DNA from: Clostridia bacterium
GTDB lineage: Bacteria > Bacillota > Clostridia > Oscillospirales > Acutalibacteraceae
Reading direction: 5' to 3'
Assembly: GCA_017395425.1 (NCBI GenBank)
Contig: JAFPUM010000021.1
Location: forward strand, 1-42,676
Length of the DNA stretch: 42,676 nt
Part shown: positions 32,923 to 40,516 of the stretch, one piece after another
Numbering within the stretch: the stretch's first letter is position 1
How the letters are laid out: every line of letters starts with the position of its first letter
Made by a program: the position numbers and the translations under genes
Notes under the pieces: model-generated
The model's database searches: none
Seen by the model: only the letters and a program-made list of their open reading frames with translations
Told to the model about the DNA's origin: nothing

Positions 32923-34626
32923 GTGGCGGATTTCAGTCTGATGTGGCCTTCCGACTGCCCACGGAATTTCAAAGAACTGGGAGAGGATTGCTGCAACGAT
33001 CTCTCGCTGGAGTTCCTCTGCGCCAGCCTTTCCCCCAAGGAGTACGACCGCAATGTCATCGCCGCTATGCTGCGGCAAATGCCTGCCGAACCGCAGGTCG
33101 TGCAGTACCGCGTGGATGTGTTTGATGATATCCTGCGTCATCCGGCGCTCCGGCAGAATATGGCAGCGCTGCTCGATCAGCTCGAATTTCTCAAAAGTCT
33201 GCACAAGCACGCCCGCGACTGTGAGGCAACGAGTATCTGGCAGATCATCAACCGCCTGAACGAACTCGATTCCTACATCGACTGTGTGACCGGCATCAAA
33301 CAGATTCTCGAAAGCAATGAAATCCATTCCGAAGGTCTCAAAGCCCTGCTGGGGCTGGTGCGGCATATCTACTCGGACAGCGGATTCCCGGCGCTCAAAG
33401 AGGACATCAAACGGGTGGTCAGCGAAACCGGTCAGATCAAAAGCGTCACGCTGGGCGTGAATCTCAACCGGACGCTCGCACCGGTGGAAGTCGGCGTGGT
33501 GTCCATCAACAACGCGCCCTATACCCGCGCGGGCGTGCTGTCCCATTTCTACGAATTCGCCGCGTCCAAAGACGGTCTTCACGACGGCACCGACGTCACT
33601 TCCATGAAATACCACGTTCCCAATACAAGCACCGGCATCATCGGTGTTCCCAGGCAGTCAGGGACTCGGGGCGCGCTGACCGGTCTTGCCAAGGTCTACA
33701 CTCTCAGCGACGCCGAAACCAACCCCCTCATGAACAATCTCAACGCCGTCATCACCGATATGCTCAAACCAGTGGTGCGCAAGCTCAACGACGTACTTGC
33801 CAAATATGTGGATGTGAGCGGCTATTCCCTGATCTCGCTCATACCGGAACTCACCTTCTACCTGCGCTGGGCGGAGCTGACCGAACAGATGATGGCTGCC
33901 GGCATTCCCATGTGCAAGCCGGAGGTACTCGCGGCGGAACGCAGGGAATTCTATGCCGACGGACTTTATAATCTCAAACTGGGTCTGAAAAAACTCAAAG
34001 GCGAGGAACTGGACATCGTCCCCAACACCGTGGACTTCCGTGCCGAGCGCCGCATTTACATCATGACCGGTCCCAACCGCGGCGGCAAGACCACCTTCAC
34101 CCAAGCCATCGGGCTGATCTTCCTGCTGGCGCAGCACGGACTGTATGTCCCCGCCACGCGCTGTATGCTCTCCCCCGCCGACTGCATCTACACCCATTTT
34201 CCCGCCGACGAAAACCGCACGGTCGATCTCGGACGGCTGGGCGAGGAATCCCGCCGCATCAGCGATATCTTCTCCGAAGCCACCGACCGGAGCCTGCTGC
34301 TCTTCAATGAATCGCTCGCCACCACCAATTTTGAAGAAGGACTTTACATCGCCAAGGACGTGGTCAAAGCACTGCATCTGCTCGGCGCACGCACCATCTT
34401 CAATACCCATATGCACGATCTGGCGATGAATCTGGACGAACTCAACCGTTCCATGCCGGGCGACAGCGCGGTTGCCAGTCTGATCACGGGCATTGACAAC
34501 GGACAGCGCTCTTATAAGGTATCGCTGGCGCCGCCCTGCGGTCAGAGTTATGCCCGCGATATCGCGAAGCAGTACGGCGTGACTTATGCACAGCTCAAAG
34601 CACGGGTGGAACACAACCGCCAATAA
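32923..34626 (+). CDS. MutS-like ATPase lacking the mismatch-recognition domain
   Basis: The 567-residue protein has a helical lever/clamp-like region and a C-terminal MutS-type ABC ATPase. Walker A is GPNRGGKTTF near residues 384-393. The Walker B region is LLLFNESLATT, where canonical MutS has an Asp-Glu; as I recall, Asn-Glu is usual in this MutS-like subgroup. NTHMHDLAMNL is the His-switch segment. The mismatch-binding domain of MutS (Phe-x-Glu) is absent, so classical mismatch repair is unlikely. The start is a GTG (32923) with AAAAGGAG before it. It lies between the remnant and the intact hydrolase; the cellular role is unknown. Confidence 0.85.
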   Translation: MADFSLMWPSDCPRNFKELGEDCCNDLSLEFLCASLSPKEYDRNVIAAMLRQMPAEPQVVQYRVDVFDDILRHPALRQNMAALLDQLEFLKSLHKHARDCEATSIWQIINRLNELDSYIDCVTGIKQILESNEIHSEGLKALLGLVRHIYSDSGFPALKEDIKRVVSETGQIKSVTLGVNLNRTLAPVEVGVVSINNAPYTRAGVLSHFYEFAASKDGLHDGTDVTSMKYHVPNTSTGIIGVPRQSGTRGALTGLAKVYTLSDAETNPLMNNLNAVITDMLKPVVRKLNDVLAKYVDVSGYSLISLIPELTFYLRWAELTEQMMAAGIPMCKPEVLAAERREFYADGLYNLKLGLKKLKGEELDIVPNTVDFRAERRIYIMTGPNRGGKTTFTQAIGLIFLLAQHGLYVPATRCMLSPADCIYTHFPADENRTVDLGRLGEESRRISDIFSEATDRSLLLFNESLATTNFEEGLYIAKDVVKALHLLGARTIFNTHMHDLAMNLDELNRSMPGDSAVASLITGIDNGQRSYKVSLAPPCGQSYARDIAKQYGVTYAQLKARVEHNRQ

Positions 34627-34645
34627 TAACAAAAAGCGCCAATTA

Positions 34646-34774
34646 GCCGCGCAGCGGCGGGGATTCCAAAGGGACGAGTCCCTTTGGCAGGGGGGTGGGG
34701 GCAGCGCCACCACTGGGGCGTGGGGCAAAGCCCCACGAGGCAGCACAACGTGCTGCCGGGCAAAACCAGCCCGG
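34646..34774. repeat. Cluster of consecutive GC-rich hairpins
   Basis: Within 130 bases there are at least five short hairpins in a row: GCCGC/GCGGC (34646-34658), CCAAAGGGA/TCCCTTTGG (34666-34687), CGTGGGGC/GCCCCACG (34719-34737), GGCAGCAC/GTGCTGCC (34739-34757) and CCGGG/CCCGG (34756-34774). A weaker one (GGTGG/CCACC) lies between. The tract fills the gap between the MutS-like gene and the hydrolase and looks like a REP/BIME-type extragenic repeat. The frame reading through it from 34586 is not a gene. Confidence 0.6.
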
Positions 34775-34882
34775 ACAACCAACCGGGAAAGGCAAATTCA
34801 GAAAACAAACCCACCAAAATCAGCCAGCCCGGAACCAAAAACGGTTCTATCCTATAAAAAAACATCCAAGGAGGCACCCCAC

Positions 34883-36010
34883 ATGAAACCCAACCACGAG
34901 CCCATTACCACACCTGAAACCATTCCACCCGTCAGCGACAAACCATCCAAAACAAAACGAAACACGCTCAAAATCATCCTCAGCACACTCGGCGTTGTCC
35001 TGCTCGCCATTGCCATCACCGCCGCGGTACTGCTCTACGGTCCCCTGATCACTATCGGCACGCTAAAGGAAGTGGACACCGATCTGTACCGCATCCACTA
35101 CCGGCAGGATTATCACCTCGACAAAGCCCTGTCCTCCAATATCTCGACCGAACAGGAATTTCTCGATTTTATCTCCAAAAACTTCTTCTTCGGCTATCCC
35201 ATCGAAGGAAATCAGGATTATATCGCGTGCAGTGCCTTTCTGACGCAGAACGCGGACGGCGGATATCTGACGGGGCGCAACTTTGACTATTCCGAAACCG
35301 ATCTGCTCGCGGTCTATACCACTCCGCGTGACGGCTACGCCTCCATCGCCATGGCGCCGCTCGCCGCGCTGAACATCGATTTTTCCCAAGGCATTGAAAA
35401 TGCCGACACGGTTGACAAGCTGGCGACGCTGGCTGCGCCTTATATGTGCGCCGACGGCATGAATGAAAAGGGGCTGACGGTATCCGCCCTTGACCTCACG
35501 CCTGTCAAAATCCGGCAGAATACCGGCAAACCCAAGCTGCCCACCATGCTTGCGATCCGTCTGCTGCTCGACCGCGCCGCCACTGTGGATGAAGCCGTGG
35601 CACTGCTGCGTCAATATGACTTCTACTCCATCTCCCAATACGCCCAGCACCTTTTCATCTCGGACGCACAGGGCAACGCCGTGGTGGTCGAATGGGCAAT
35701 GAACAACGTATTAGGCGAAACGTCGCGCGGTTTTGAAATGCAGGTAATCGAATCGCCGGTATGCACCAATTTCTGGATGTCGCAGGTGCCGGAATTCAAG
35801 GGTCAGTGCAAACGCTTTGACACCATCACCCAGCGTCTGACCGATCAGCCGATCAATACGCAGGAGGACACCATGAGCCATCTCGAAGCGGCAAGCGTCG
35901 GCTGGACCGAATGGTCATGCGTCTATCATATGTCGGATTTCTCGGTGGACGTTTCCCTCGATACCCAGTACGACAAGGTCTGTCACCTCTCCCCCGACGA
36001 TTTCCGCTGA
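34883..36010 (+). CDS. Linear amide C-N hydrolase (choloylglycine hydrolase/Ntn-hydrolase family)
   Basis: The 375-residue protein has a charged N-terminus, one membrane span (residues about 33-55, LKIILSTLGVVLLAIAITAA), and an Ntn-hydrolase domain. The likely nucleophile is Cys116 in IACSAFLTQN, followed by GYLTGRNFDY, the binding-site Arg/Asp pattern of the family. N115-C116 autocleavage is not obvious, so processing before Cys116 would be needed if it works like other Ntn enzymes. The catalytic domain is probably outside the membrane. Candidate substrates include bile-salt amides, penicillin-like amides or acylated amino acids; none can be chosen from sequence. CCAAGGAGG precedes the ATG. 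A decayed paralogue lies at 32757-32898. Confidence 0.82.
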   Translation: MKPNHEPITTPETIPPVSDKPSKTKRNTLKIILSTLGVVLLAIAITAAVLLYGPLITIGTLKEVDTDLYRIHYRQDYHLDKALSSNISTEQEFLDFISKNFFFGYPIEGNQDYIACSAFLTQNADGGYLTGRNFDYSETDLLAVYTTPRDGYASIAMAPLAALNIDFSQGIENADTVDKLATLAAPYMCADGMNEKGLTVSALDLTPVKIRQNTGKPKLPTMLAIRLLLDRAATVDEAVALLRQYDFYSISQYAQHLFISDAQGNAVVVEWAMNNVLGETSRGFEMQVIESPVCTNFWMSQVPEFKGQCKRFDTITQRLTDQPINTQEDTMSHLEAASVGWTEWSCVYHMSDFSVDVSLDTQYDKVCHLSPDDFR

Positions 36011-36040
36011 CCGCATTTCAGCAATCTCAATTTCTACCAG

Positions 36041-36080
36041 AAAAAGCGCCGTCTTTTGGCACAAAAGACGACGCTTTTTT
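36041..36080. terminator. Terminator between convergent genes
   Basis: AAAAAGCGCCGTCTTTT (36041-36057) pairs with AAAAGACGACGCTTTTTT (36063-36080), with one bulge, and has T runs on both strands. It serves the hydrolase and the leftward PH-domain operon. Confidence 0.85.
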
Positions 36081-36086
36081 CATGGA

Positions 36087-37634
36087 TTAATTTTCCACCG
36101 TATCCGCCAGCGGCTCAAAAAAATCCTCCGGCAGATGACCGCCGACCGACAGATTGCAATCGTTCGGACCGTGAAAATGCACATAATAGGTGCCCAGTCC
36201 GCATACTGCGCGGAACGGGTCGGTGCGGAACCGGACTTCCTGCACCGCGTTAGTGCGGATACGGTACAGCGTCCGGCGGAATCCGCCGCGCTGCACACTC
36301 ACGATACGGGAATTCCAATCCAGCGCGGTATGAAGAAACGCCAGCACACCGTTCAGACATATCCCCGCTACCACTATTCCGCCGCACAGCCCCGGCAGCA
36401 GCAGCCATTGGATCCGATATGCCGCCAGCCGCATCACCGCAAAGCACACCGCCGCACTGATGACCGTCGGCAGCCCCGCGTGGAACAGCAGTCCGGCAAA
36501 ATTGCGGGGATGCTCCCGCGTTTCGGTTTTGTATTCCGGCAGCAGCCTGTCGAGATAACGGTTGAGTTCCCTGTAAGGAATCAGCGGAAACAGCGGCGCG
36601 GTTTCCGCCTTATCATTGCCAAACCCGCCGCATACCGCCTCAACGGAGCAGTTTCCCGTAAGCTGCCCCAGCAGGGTCTGTCTCACCACAATCGCATGAA
36701 TCCGGCGCACCTGCAAGGTATACTGCTTCTCCGTAAACAATCCGCAGCGCACCAGAACCGTTCCGCCCTGACGCACCGCACGGAAATCAAACCGTTTTAC
36801 CCATGCCCACAGTGCCGTCACGATATCCGACACCAGCGACAACGCCAGATATACGCCCGCTATCACCAACAGTGCTTTTCCCACACCCCACTGCTCCGCC
36901 GTTTGCAGACAGTTCCGCAGGAGAGGCAGCGCGGCGTGGACGGCTTTTCCGGTCAGCACCGCCGACGTCTCCGCCGCGACACAACCTCCCAGAATCAACA
37001 GCCATATGAGCTTCCATATACCGGATGAAGTCAGTCCGTAGAGGAAAAAGTCCCCCGCTCTCATGCGCACCGTCCATTTCGGCTCGACAATCGCGGCGCC
37101 GTCACGATCGGCTCCGGTACGTTCATACAGTCCGCTCCGGCTGAGAATATACCGCCGGAGGCGATAAGCCTGCGTCAGTTCAAACACCGGCTCTATGTCC
37201 GGCTGCTTTTCTCCCCGCAAGGGCAGATAGCCTTTCGTATCGATCTTCAACCGGCAGGTGCCGGTCAGCTTTTCAAAGACATTCCGCTCCAAGGCAACCG
37301 TGTTGACATTGTTGAAGGGGACTGACACGCGCTTCCTGAAAAACCAGCCGGTCTCATAATCCAGCGCGTCCTCCCGCAGTTTCAGGCAGGTGTGCCGCCA
37401 TTGAAACACGCAGTACAGCAGCACGATTCCGCCAAATACCAGCAGCGCTCCCAGCGACAGCAGCACGATTTTCCCCCACGGCAGACCGTCCATTCCCTGC
37501 CGCGCCGATTCATCGTCCGCCATCTGTCCCGCGATGCTCAGACAGGCGGTCAACGCCATCGCGGCAATCACCGCGCCTTTGCGGAAAAACAGTTCAAAGA
37601 GATAGGCATAATGACAACGTACTGTTCTGTCCAT
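36087..37634 (-). CDS. YdbT-like membrane protein with three bacterial PH (DUF304) domains
   Basis: The 515-residue protein alternates membrane spans with three bPH2-type segments. These lie near TGWFFRKRVSVPFNNVNTVA, CGLFTEKQYTLQVRRIHAIV and RGGFRRTLYRIRTNAVQEV, each a basic strand-turn pattern typical of DUF304. Paired hydrophobic segments precede each PH domain (for example, VAAETSAVL-type and VISAAVCFAVMRLAAY). In B. subtilis the ydbS-ydbT pair is linked to resistance to certain bacteriocins and is a sigma-W target; whether that holds here is unknown. GGAGGG precedes the ATG, which overlaps the ydbS-like stop region, so the two genes are coupled. Confidence 0.85.
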   Translation of the reverse strand: MDRTVRCHYAYLFELFFRKGAVIAAMALTACLSIAGQMADDESARQGMDGLPWGKIVLLSLGALLVFGGIVLLYCVFQWRHTCLKLREDALDYETGWFFRKRVSVPFNNVNTVALERNVFEKLTGTCRLKIDTKGYLPLRGEKQPDIEPVFELTQAYRLRRYILSRSGLYERTGADRDGAAIVEPKWTVRMRAGDFFLYGLTSSGIWKLIWLLILGGCVAAETSAVLTGKAVHAALPLLRNCLQTAEQWGVGKALLVIAGVYLALSLVSDIVTALWAWVKRFDFRAVRQGGTVLVRCGLFTEKQYTLQVRRIHAIVVRQTLLGQLTGNCSVEAVCGGFGNDKAETAPLFPLIPYRELNRYLDRLLPEYKTETREHPRNFAGLLFHAGLPTVISAAVCFAVMRLAAYRIQWLLLPGLCGGIVVAGICLNGVLAFLHTALDWNSRIVSVQRGGFRRTLYRIRTNAVQEVRFRTDPFRAVCGLGTYYVHFHGPNDCNLSVGGHLPEDFFEPLADTVEN

Positions 37635-37636
37635 CG

Positions 37637-38164
37637 TCAGCCCTCCGTGCGAACCCGGCGCGCCTGACCCGGCGCGTCACTGTATCCCGACTTGTAGTGA
37701 ATGCGCTTTTGCAGATAGGCGCAGATTTTTTCCGCCATCTCCATGCTCACTTCCTGAATTTCCATGACGTCCCCCGCCGTGTGAAGCTGCACGTTGGCAA
37801 GTCCGAACGGTTTTTGCAGCACACTCTGCGTCACCGCGACGTGCTGTAATCGTGAGATGGGAATAATGGTATGCGTGCGGTAAAAAATACCCTTCTTGAT
37901 TTCAATACGGTCGGGCGCAATCAGATATTCCCATTGGGCATATTCGATGACCGGATACAGAATGATTTGCAGTAATTGCGCCATAAGCAGCAGCACCGCC
38001 AGCACAATCCCCACCGTTTCGGCGGGACGCCATGCCTCCCGCGCCACGGCGGATGTTATCAGCAGAATCAGCCCCGCCGACGGCACCACACCGAATATCA
38101 GCGCCAGCACCCGTGAAAGCCGCCATTTGCGCTTGGCGGACGGGTCTACCCTTTGAAATTTCAA
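37637..38164 (-). CDS. YdbS-like membrane PH (DUF304) protein
   Basis: The 175-residue protein has two membrane spans (ALIFGVVPSAGLILLIT and GIVLAVLLLMAQLLQIILY) and one bPH2 domain. The domain has the family pattern IEIKKGIFYRTHTIIPISRL, then QHVAVTQSVLQKPFGLANV. It starts at a TTG codon (38164) after GGAAGGAG. It is the first gene of a two-gene unit with the YdbT-like gene, as in Bacillus. Confidence 0.85.
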   Translation of the reverse strand: MKFQRVDPSAKRKWRLSRVLALIFGVVPSAGLILLITSAVAREAWRPAETVGIVLAVLLLMAQLLQIILYPVIEYAQWEYLIAPDRIEIKKGIFYRTHTIIPISRLQHVAVTQSVLQKPFGLANVQLHTAGDVMEIQEVSMEMAEKICAYLQKRIHYKSGYSDAPGQARRVRTEG

Positions 38165-38212
38165 AATAATCTTCTCCTTCCATATAATTCCCCGTGAATC
38201 ATCAGAAAACCA

Positions 38213-38241
38213 TTGTAATTCCTATCAGACTATGATACACT
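38213..38241 (+). promoter_or_regulatory. Promoter of the pseudouridine synthase gene
   Basis: TTGTAA (38213-38218) and TACACT (38236-38241) are 17 bases apart, about 57 bases upstream of the ATG at 38298. Confidence 0.5.
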
Positions 38242-38297
38242 ATTTCATCGGGAAACGCAATACTTCGAGAAAAAATCGTGGAAAGGAAGCGCGCATC

Positions 38298-39203
38298 ATG
38301 CCCGATCTCACCTTTACGGTGCCGCCGGAGAAGGACGGCATTTCGGTTTATCATTTCCTGCGCGGTTCATGCGGCGTGTCCTACCGCCTGATCAAATCCC
38401 TCAAACGCGTGCCGCTCGGCATTACGGCGAACGGACAGCATATCCGCACCATCGACCCGCTGTCCGGCGGCGATGTGGTCGTGCTGCACCTCCCCGACGA
38501 CCCCAATCCCACGGTTCCCAATGCCCTGCCCATTCAAATTGTCTATGAGGACGCGCATATCGCGGTACTTAACAAGCCGCCTCATATGCCGGTTCACCCC
38601 GCCCGCGACCATGTGACCGACACCCTTGCCAACGCCTTCTCCGCCCACCTGATCGCGGGCGGCGAGCCGAATACCGCTTTCCGCGTCATCAACCGTCTTG
38701 ATCGCGACACCAGCGGGCTGGTGCTGACCGCCAAAAACAGCCACGCCGCTTCGCTCCTGCACGGACACACCGACAAGGTGTATTATGCCGTCTGTCAGGG
38801 AACCCTTCACGGCAGCGGCACCATTGACGCGCCCATCCGCCTGATGGAGGGACACGGCATCCAGCGGGAAGTCGGGGAAGGCGGCGTGCGTGCCGTTACC
38901 CACTGGACGGCACTCCGAAATATCTCCCGCACCGCGCCGGACGGAACCGTCTATGACCTGACGCTGCTGGAAATTCATCTCGAAACCGGACGAACCCATC
39001 AGATACGCGTGCATTTCACCTCGCTGGGAATGCCTCTGGCAGGAGACGATATGTACGGCGGCTCGTGGGATCTGATACAGCGTCAGGCGCTTCACTGCGG
39101 ACAATTGGATTTCCATCACCCCATCACAGGCGAAGCAATGGTATTCCGAATGCCGCTGCCGCCCGACATGGCGGCGCTGACGGAACAGCCAAGCAATTCA
39201 TAA
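38298..39203 (+). CDS. RluA/RluD-family pseudouridine synthase
   Basis: The 301-residue protein has an N-terminal S4-like RNA-binding part (SYRLIKSLKRVPLGITANG) and the catalytic pseudouridine synthase domain. The domain has NKPPHMPVHPA, the catalytic-Asp motif RLDRDTSGLVLTAKN, GRTHQIRVHFTSLGMPLAGD and LDFHHPITG. It modifies uridines in 23S rRNA or tRNA; the exact site cannot be told. AAAGGAAG fixes the ATG at 38298 rather than 38232. A single-gene unit. Confidence 0.92.
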   Translation: MPDLTFTVPPEKDGISVYHFLRGSCGVSYRLIKSLKRVPLGITANGQHIRTIDPLSGGDVVVLHLPDDPNPTVPNALPIQIVYEDAHIAVLNKPPHMPVHPARDHVTDTLANAFSAHLIAGGEPNTAFRVINRLDRDTSGLVLTAKNSHAASLLHGHTDKVYYAVCQGTLHGSGTIDAPIRLMEGHGIQREVGEGGVRAVTHWTALRNISRTAPDGTVYDLTLLEIHLETGRTHQIRVHFTSLGMPLAGDDMYGGSWDLIQRQALHCGQLDFHHPITGEAMVFRMPLPPDMAALTEQPSNS

Positions 39204-39209
39204 AAATCA

Positions 39210-39248
39210 GCGCGGTGTTTTCAAACAGCTTGTTTAAAAACACCGCGC
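39210..39248. terminator. Hairpin between convergent genes
   Basis: GCGCGGTGTTTT (39210-39221) pairs perfectly with AAAACACCGCGC (39237-39248). Leftward, a TTTTT run follows a few bases later, so it can end the anti-sigma operon; rightward, the T run is poor (CTTCTTG). Confidence 0.65.
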
Positions 39249-39320
39249 CTTCTTGCAGACAACCTTCCTGACTGTCTTGACAGGAATGGAACTACAGTTT
39301 CTGTGCCAAAATACGACTCG

Positions 39321-39755
39321 TCATCCTATTTTTTCATCGTCCCCTTCTGTAATCGCCACCGAAATACTTTGTTCATCATCTTCCTGTATCTCGATTTCAA
39401 CTCCCTCCAGATCTTCAGGAAGTCCCCGCAGTTCGAACTGACAGGCTTCCTCATCGGCTTTTTCAACGATCAACTCAATCCCGTTTTCGCTCAGATAATC
39501 GCTCGCGCTGACTTCCTCGCCGTTGATAAACAGCTTGATATGTTCAACAGCCTGATTCAGTGCGCCCGCGCTGACCGCTATTGCGGAACCGACCACCAAA
39601 GCCGCCGCTATAAGAATTGAGATGATAATCTTCTTGCGCTTGGTCAAACTCATTGTTTTACCTTCCATTTCCGTTGCCTCCATCATTTTCTGCTGCAATG
39701 CCTCGGAAGCATGAATCTGCGAAAAGGTTGACCGGTATTCTTCTTTAAAATTCAT
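39321..39755 (-). CDS. Probable membrane anti-sigma factor
   Basis: The 144-residue protein has a cytosolic helical N-terminus of about 48 residues, a single span (IIISILIAAALVVGSAIAVSA) and an acidic extracellular part of about 75 residues ending in many Asp/Glu. No Zn-binding HxxxCxxC motif is seen, so it is not a classical ZAS anti-sigma factor. The call rests on its position: it overlaps the end of the ECF sigma gene by 11 bases, on the same strand, and its topology fits a membrane regulator. Family unknown. Confidence 0.65.
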   Translation of the reverse strand: MNFKEEYRSTFSQIHASEALQQKMMEATEMEGKTMSLTKRKKIIISILIAAALVVGSAIAVSAGALNQAVEHIKLFINGEEVSASDYLSENGIELIVEKADEEACQFELRGLPEDLEGVEIEIQEDDEQSISVAITEGDDEKIG

Positions 39756-40239
39756 AATCCGCCTCCGAAAGTAATGTTTTCAGCTGCTTTCTCGCTCTCA
39801 TCAGCTGTGTCTGCACGGTGGTTTCCTTCAAATCGAGCATGGCGGCAATTTCCCCCACTGTGTAATCTTCATAATAATACAAATGCACCACTACACGGTA
39901 CTTTGGGGGCAGCGCCATCACCGCGAGAAACAGTTCGCTCTGCTCGGTCGAGGGAAACGTCACGCCTGCGTCCTCCAGACTGCCATCGTCAATCGAACAA
40001 GACGCCCGCCGGTACCACGGCGAAGTCATGTGGGATTTTCCCTCGTTGACAGCCACACGAATGAGCCAGCTTTTGAGATGTTCCTCATCACGGAATGTAT
40101 CCGCATGACGGTAAAGCTTGAGAAACACATTCTGGGTCAAATCTTCCGCGTCACTGCGGTTCCGGCAAATATGCAGACACACGCGATACACCGTATCGGA
40201 ATATTCCCGCACCGCCTGGGTAAATGCCTCGTCCGACAT
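39745..40239 (-). CDS. ECF-type RNA polymerase sigma factor
   Basis: The 164-residue protein has sigma region 2 (DAEDLTQNVFLKLYRHADTF, then HLKSWLIRVAVN) and region 4 (LPPKYRVVVHLYYYEDYTVG and KETTVQTQLMRARKQLK), with no region 3, as in ECF sigma factors. The start at 40239 (MSDEAFTQ) has AGGAGGTG; the frame to 40290 has no such site. It is coupled to the downstream membrane protein. The target regulon is unknown. A perfect 14-base palindrome TGAAAGGCCTTTCA (40272-40285) lies 33 bases upstream. Confidence 0.92.
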   Translation of the reverse strand: MSDEAFTQAVREYSDTVYRVCLHICRNRSDAEDLTQNVFLKLYRHADTFRDEEHLKSWLIRVAVNEGKSHMTSPWYRRASCSIDDGSLEDAGVTFPSTEQSELFLAVMALPPKYRVVVHLYYYEDYTVGEIAAMLDLKETTVQTQLMRARKQLKTLLSEADYEF

Positions 40240-40346
40240 GCCGACACCTCCTATGAGAATCCTGCGTATTTTGAAAGGCCTTTCACCCATAACACCCTTT
40301 TGCCAGCCAAAATATCACACCCATTTCATGAATTAACAGAATATTC

Positions 40347-40386
40347 ATAAAATAAAAGTACCCGTTCCAATTGACGGAATGGGTAC
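40347..40386 (-). terminator. Weak terminator-like hairpin
   Basis: GTACCCGTTCC (40358-40368) pairs with GGAATGGGTAC (40376-40386), with one G-T pair. On the minus strand CTTTTATTTTATG follows. It probably backs up the hairpin at 40451-40488. Confidence 0.5.
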
Positions 40387-40450
40387 GAAATTTCATCACA
40401 CAAAATAATCCTTGACAGCAATATGTCAATATTCACAATAACGGCAATAC

Positions 40451-40488
40451 AAAAGATTAACCGCCCTGTCCTAGCAAACGCGGCGGTT
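40451..40488 (-). terminator. Terminator after the acyltransferase gene
   Basis: AACCGCC (40459-40465) pairs with GGCGGTT (40482-40488). On the minus strand TCTTTTG follows. It lies 28 bases after the stop at 40517. Confidence 0.55.
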
Positions 40489-40516
40489 GATCTTTCAACT
40501 ATTTAAATGCTTATTC

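Noticed and set aside
34586-34882. N-terminal extension of the hydrolase by 99 codons
   Set aside because: It translates the hairpin cluster. The ATG at 34883 has a strong ribosome site followed by a proper membrane anchor.
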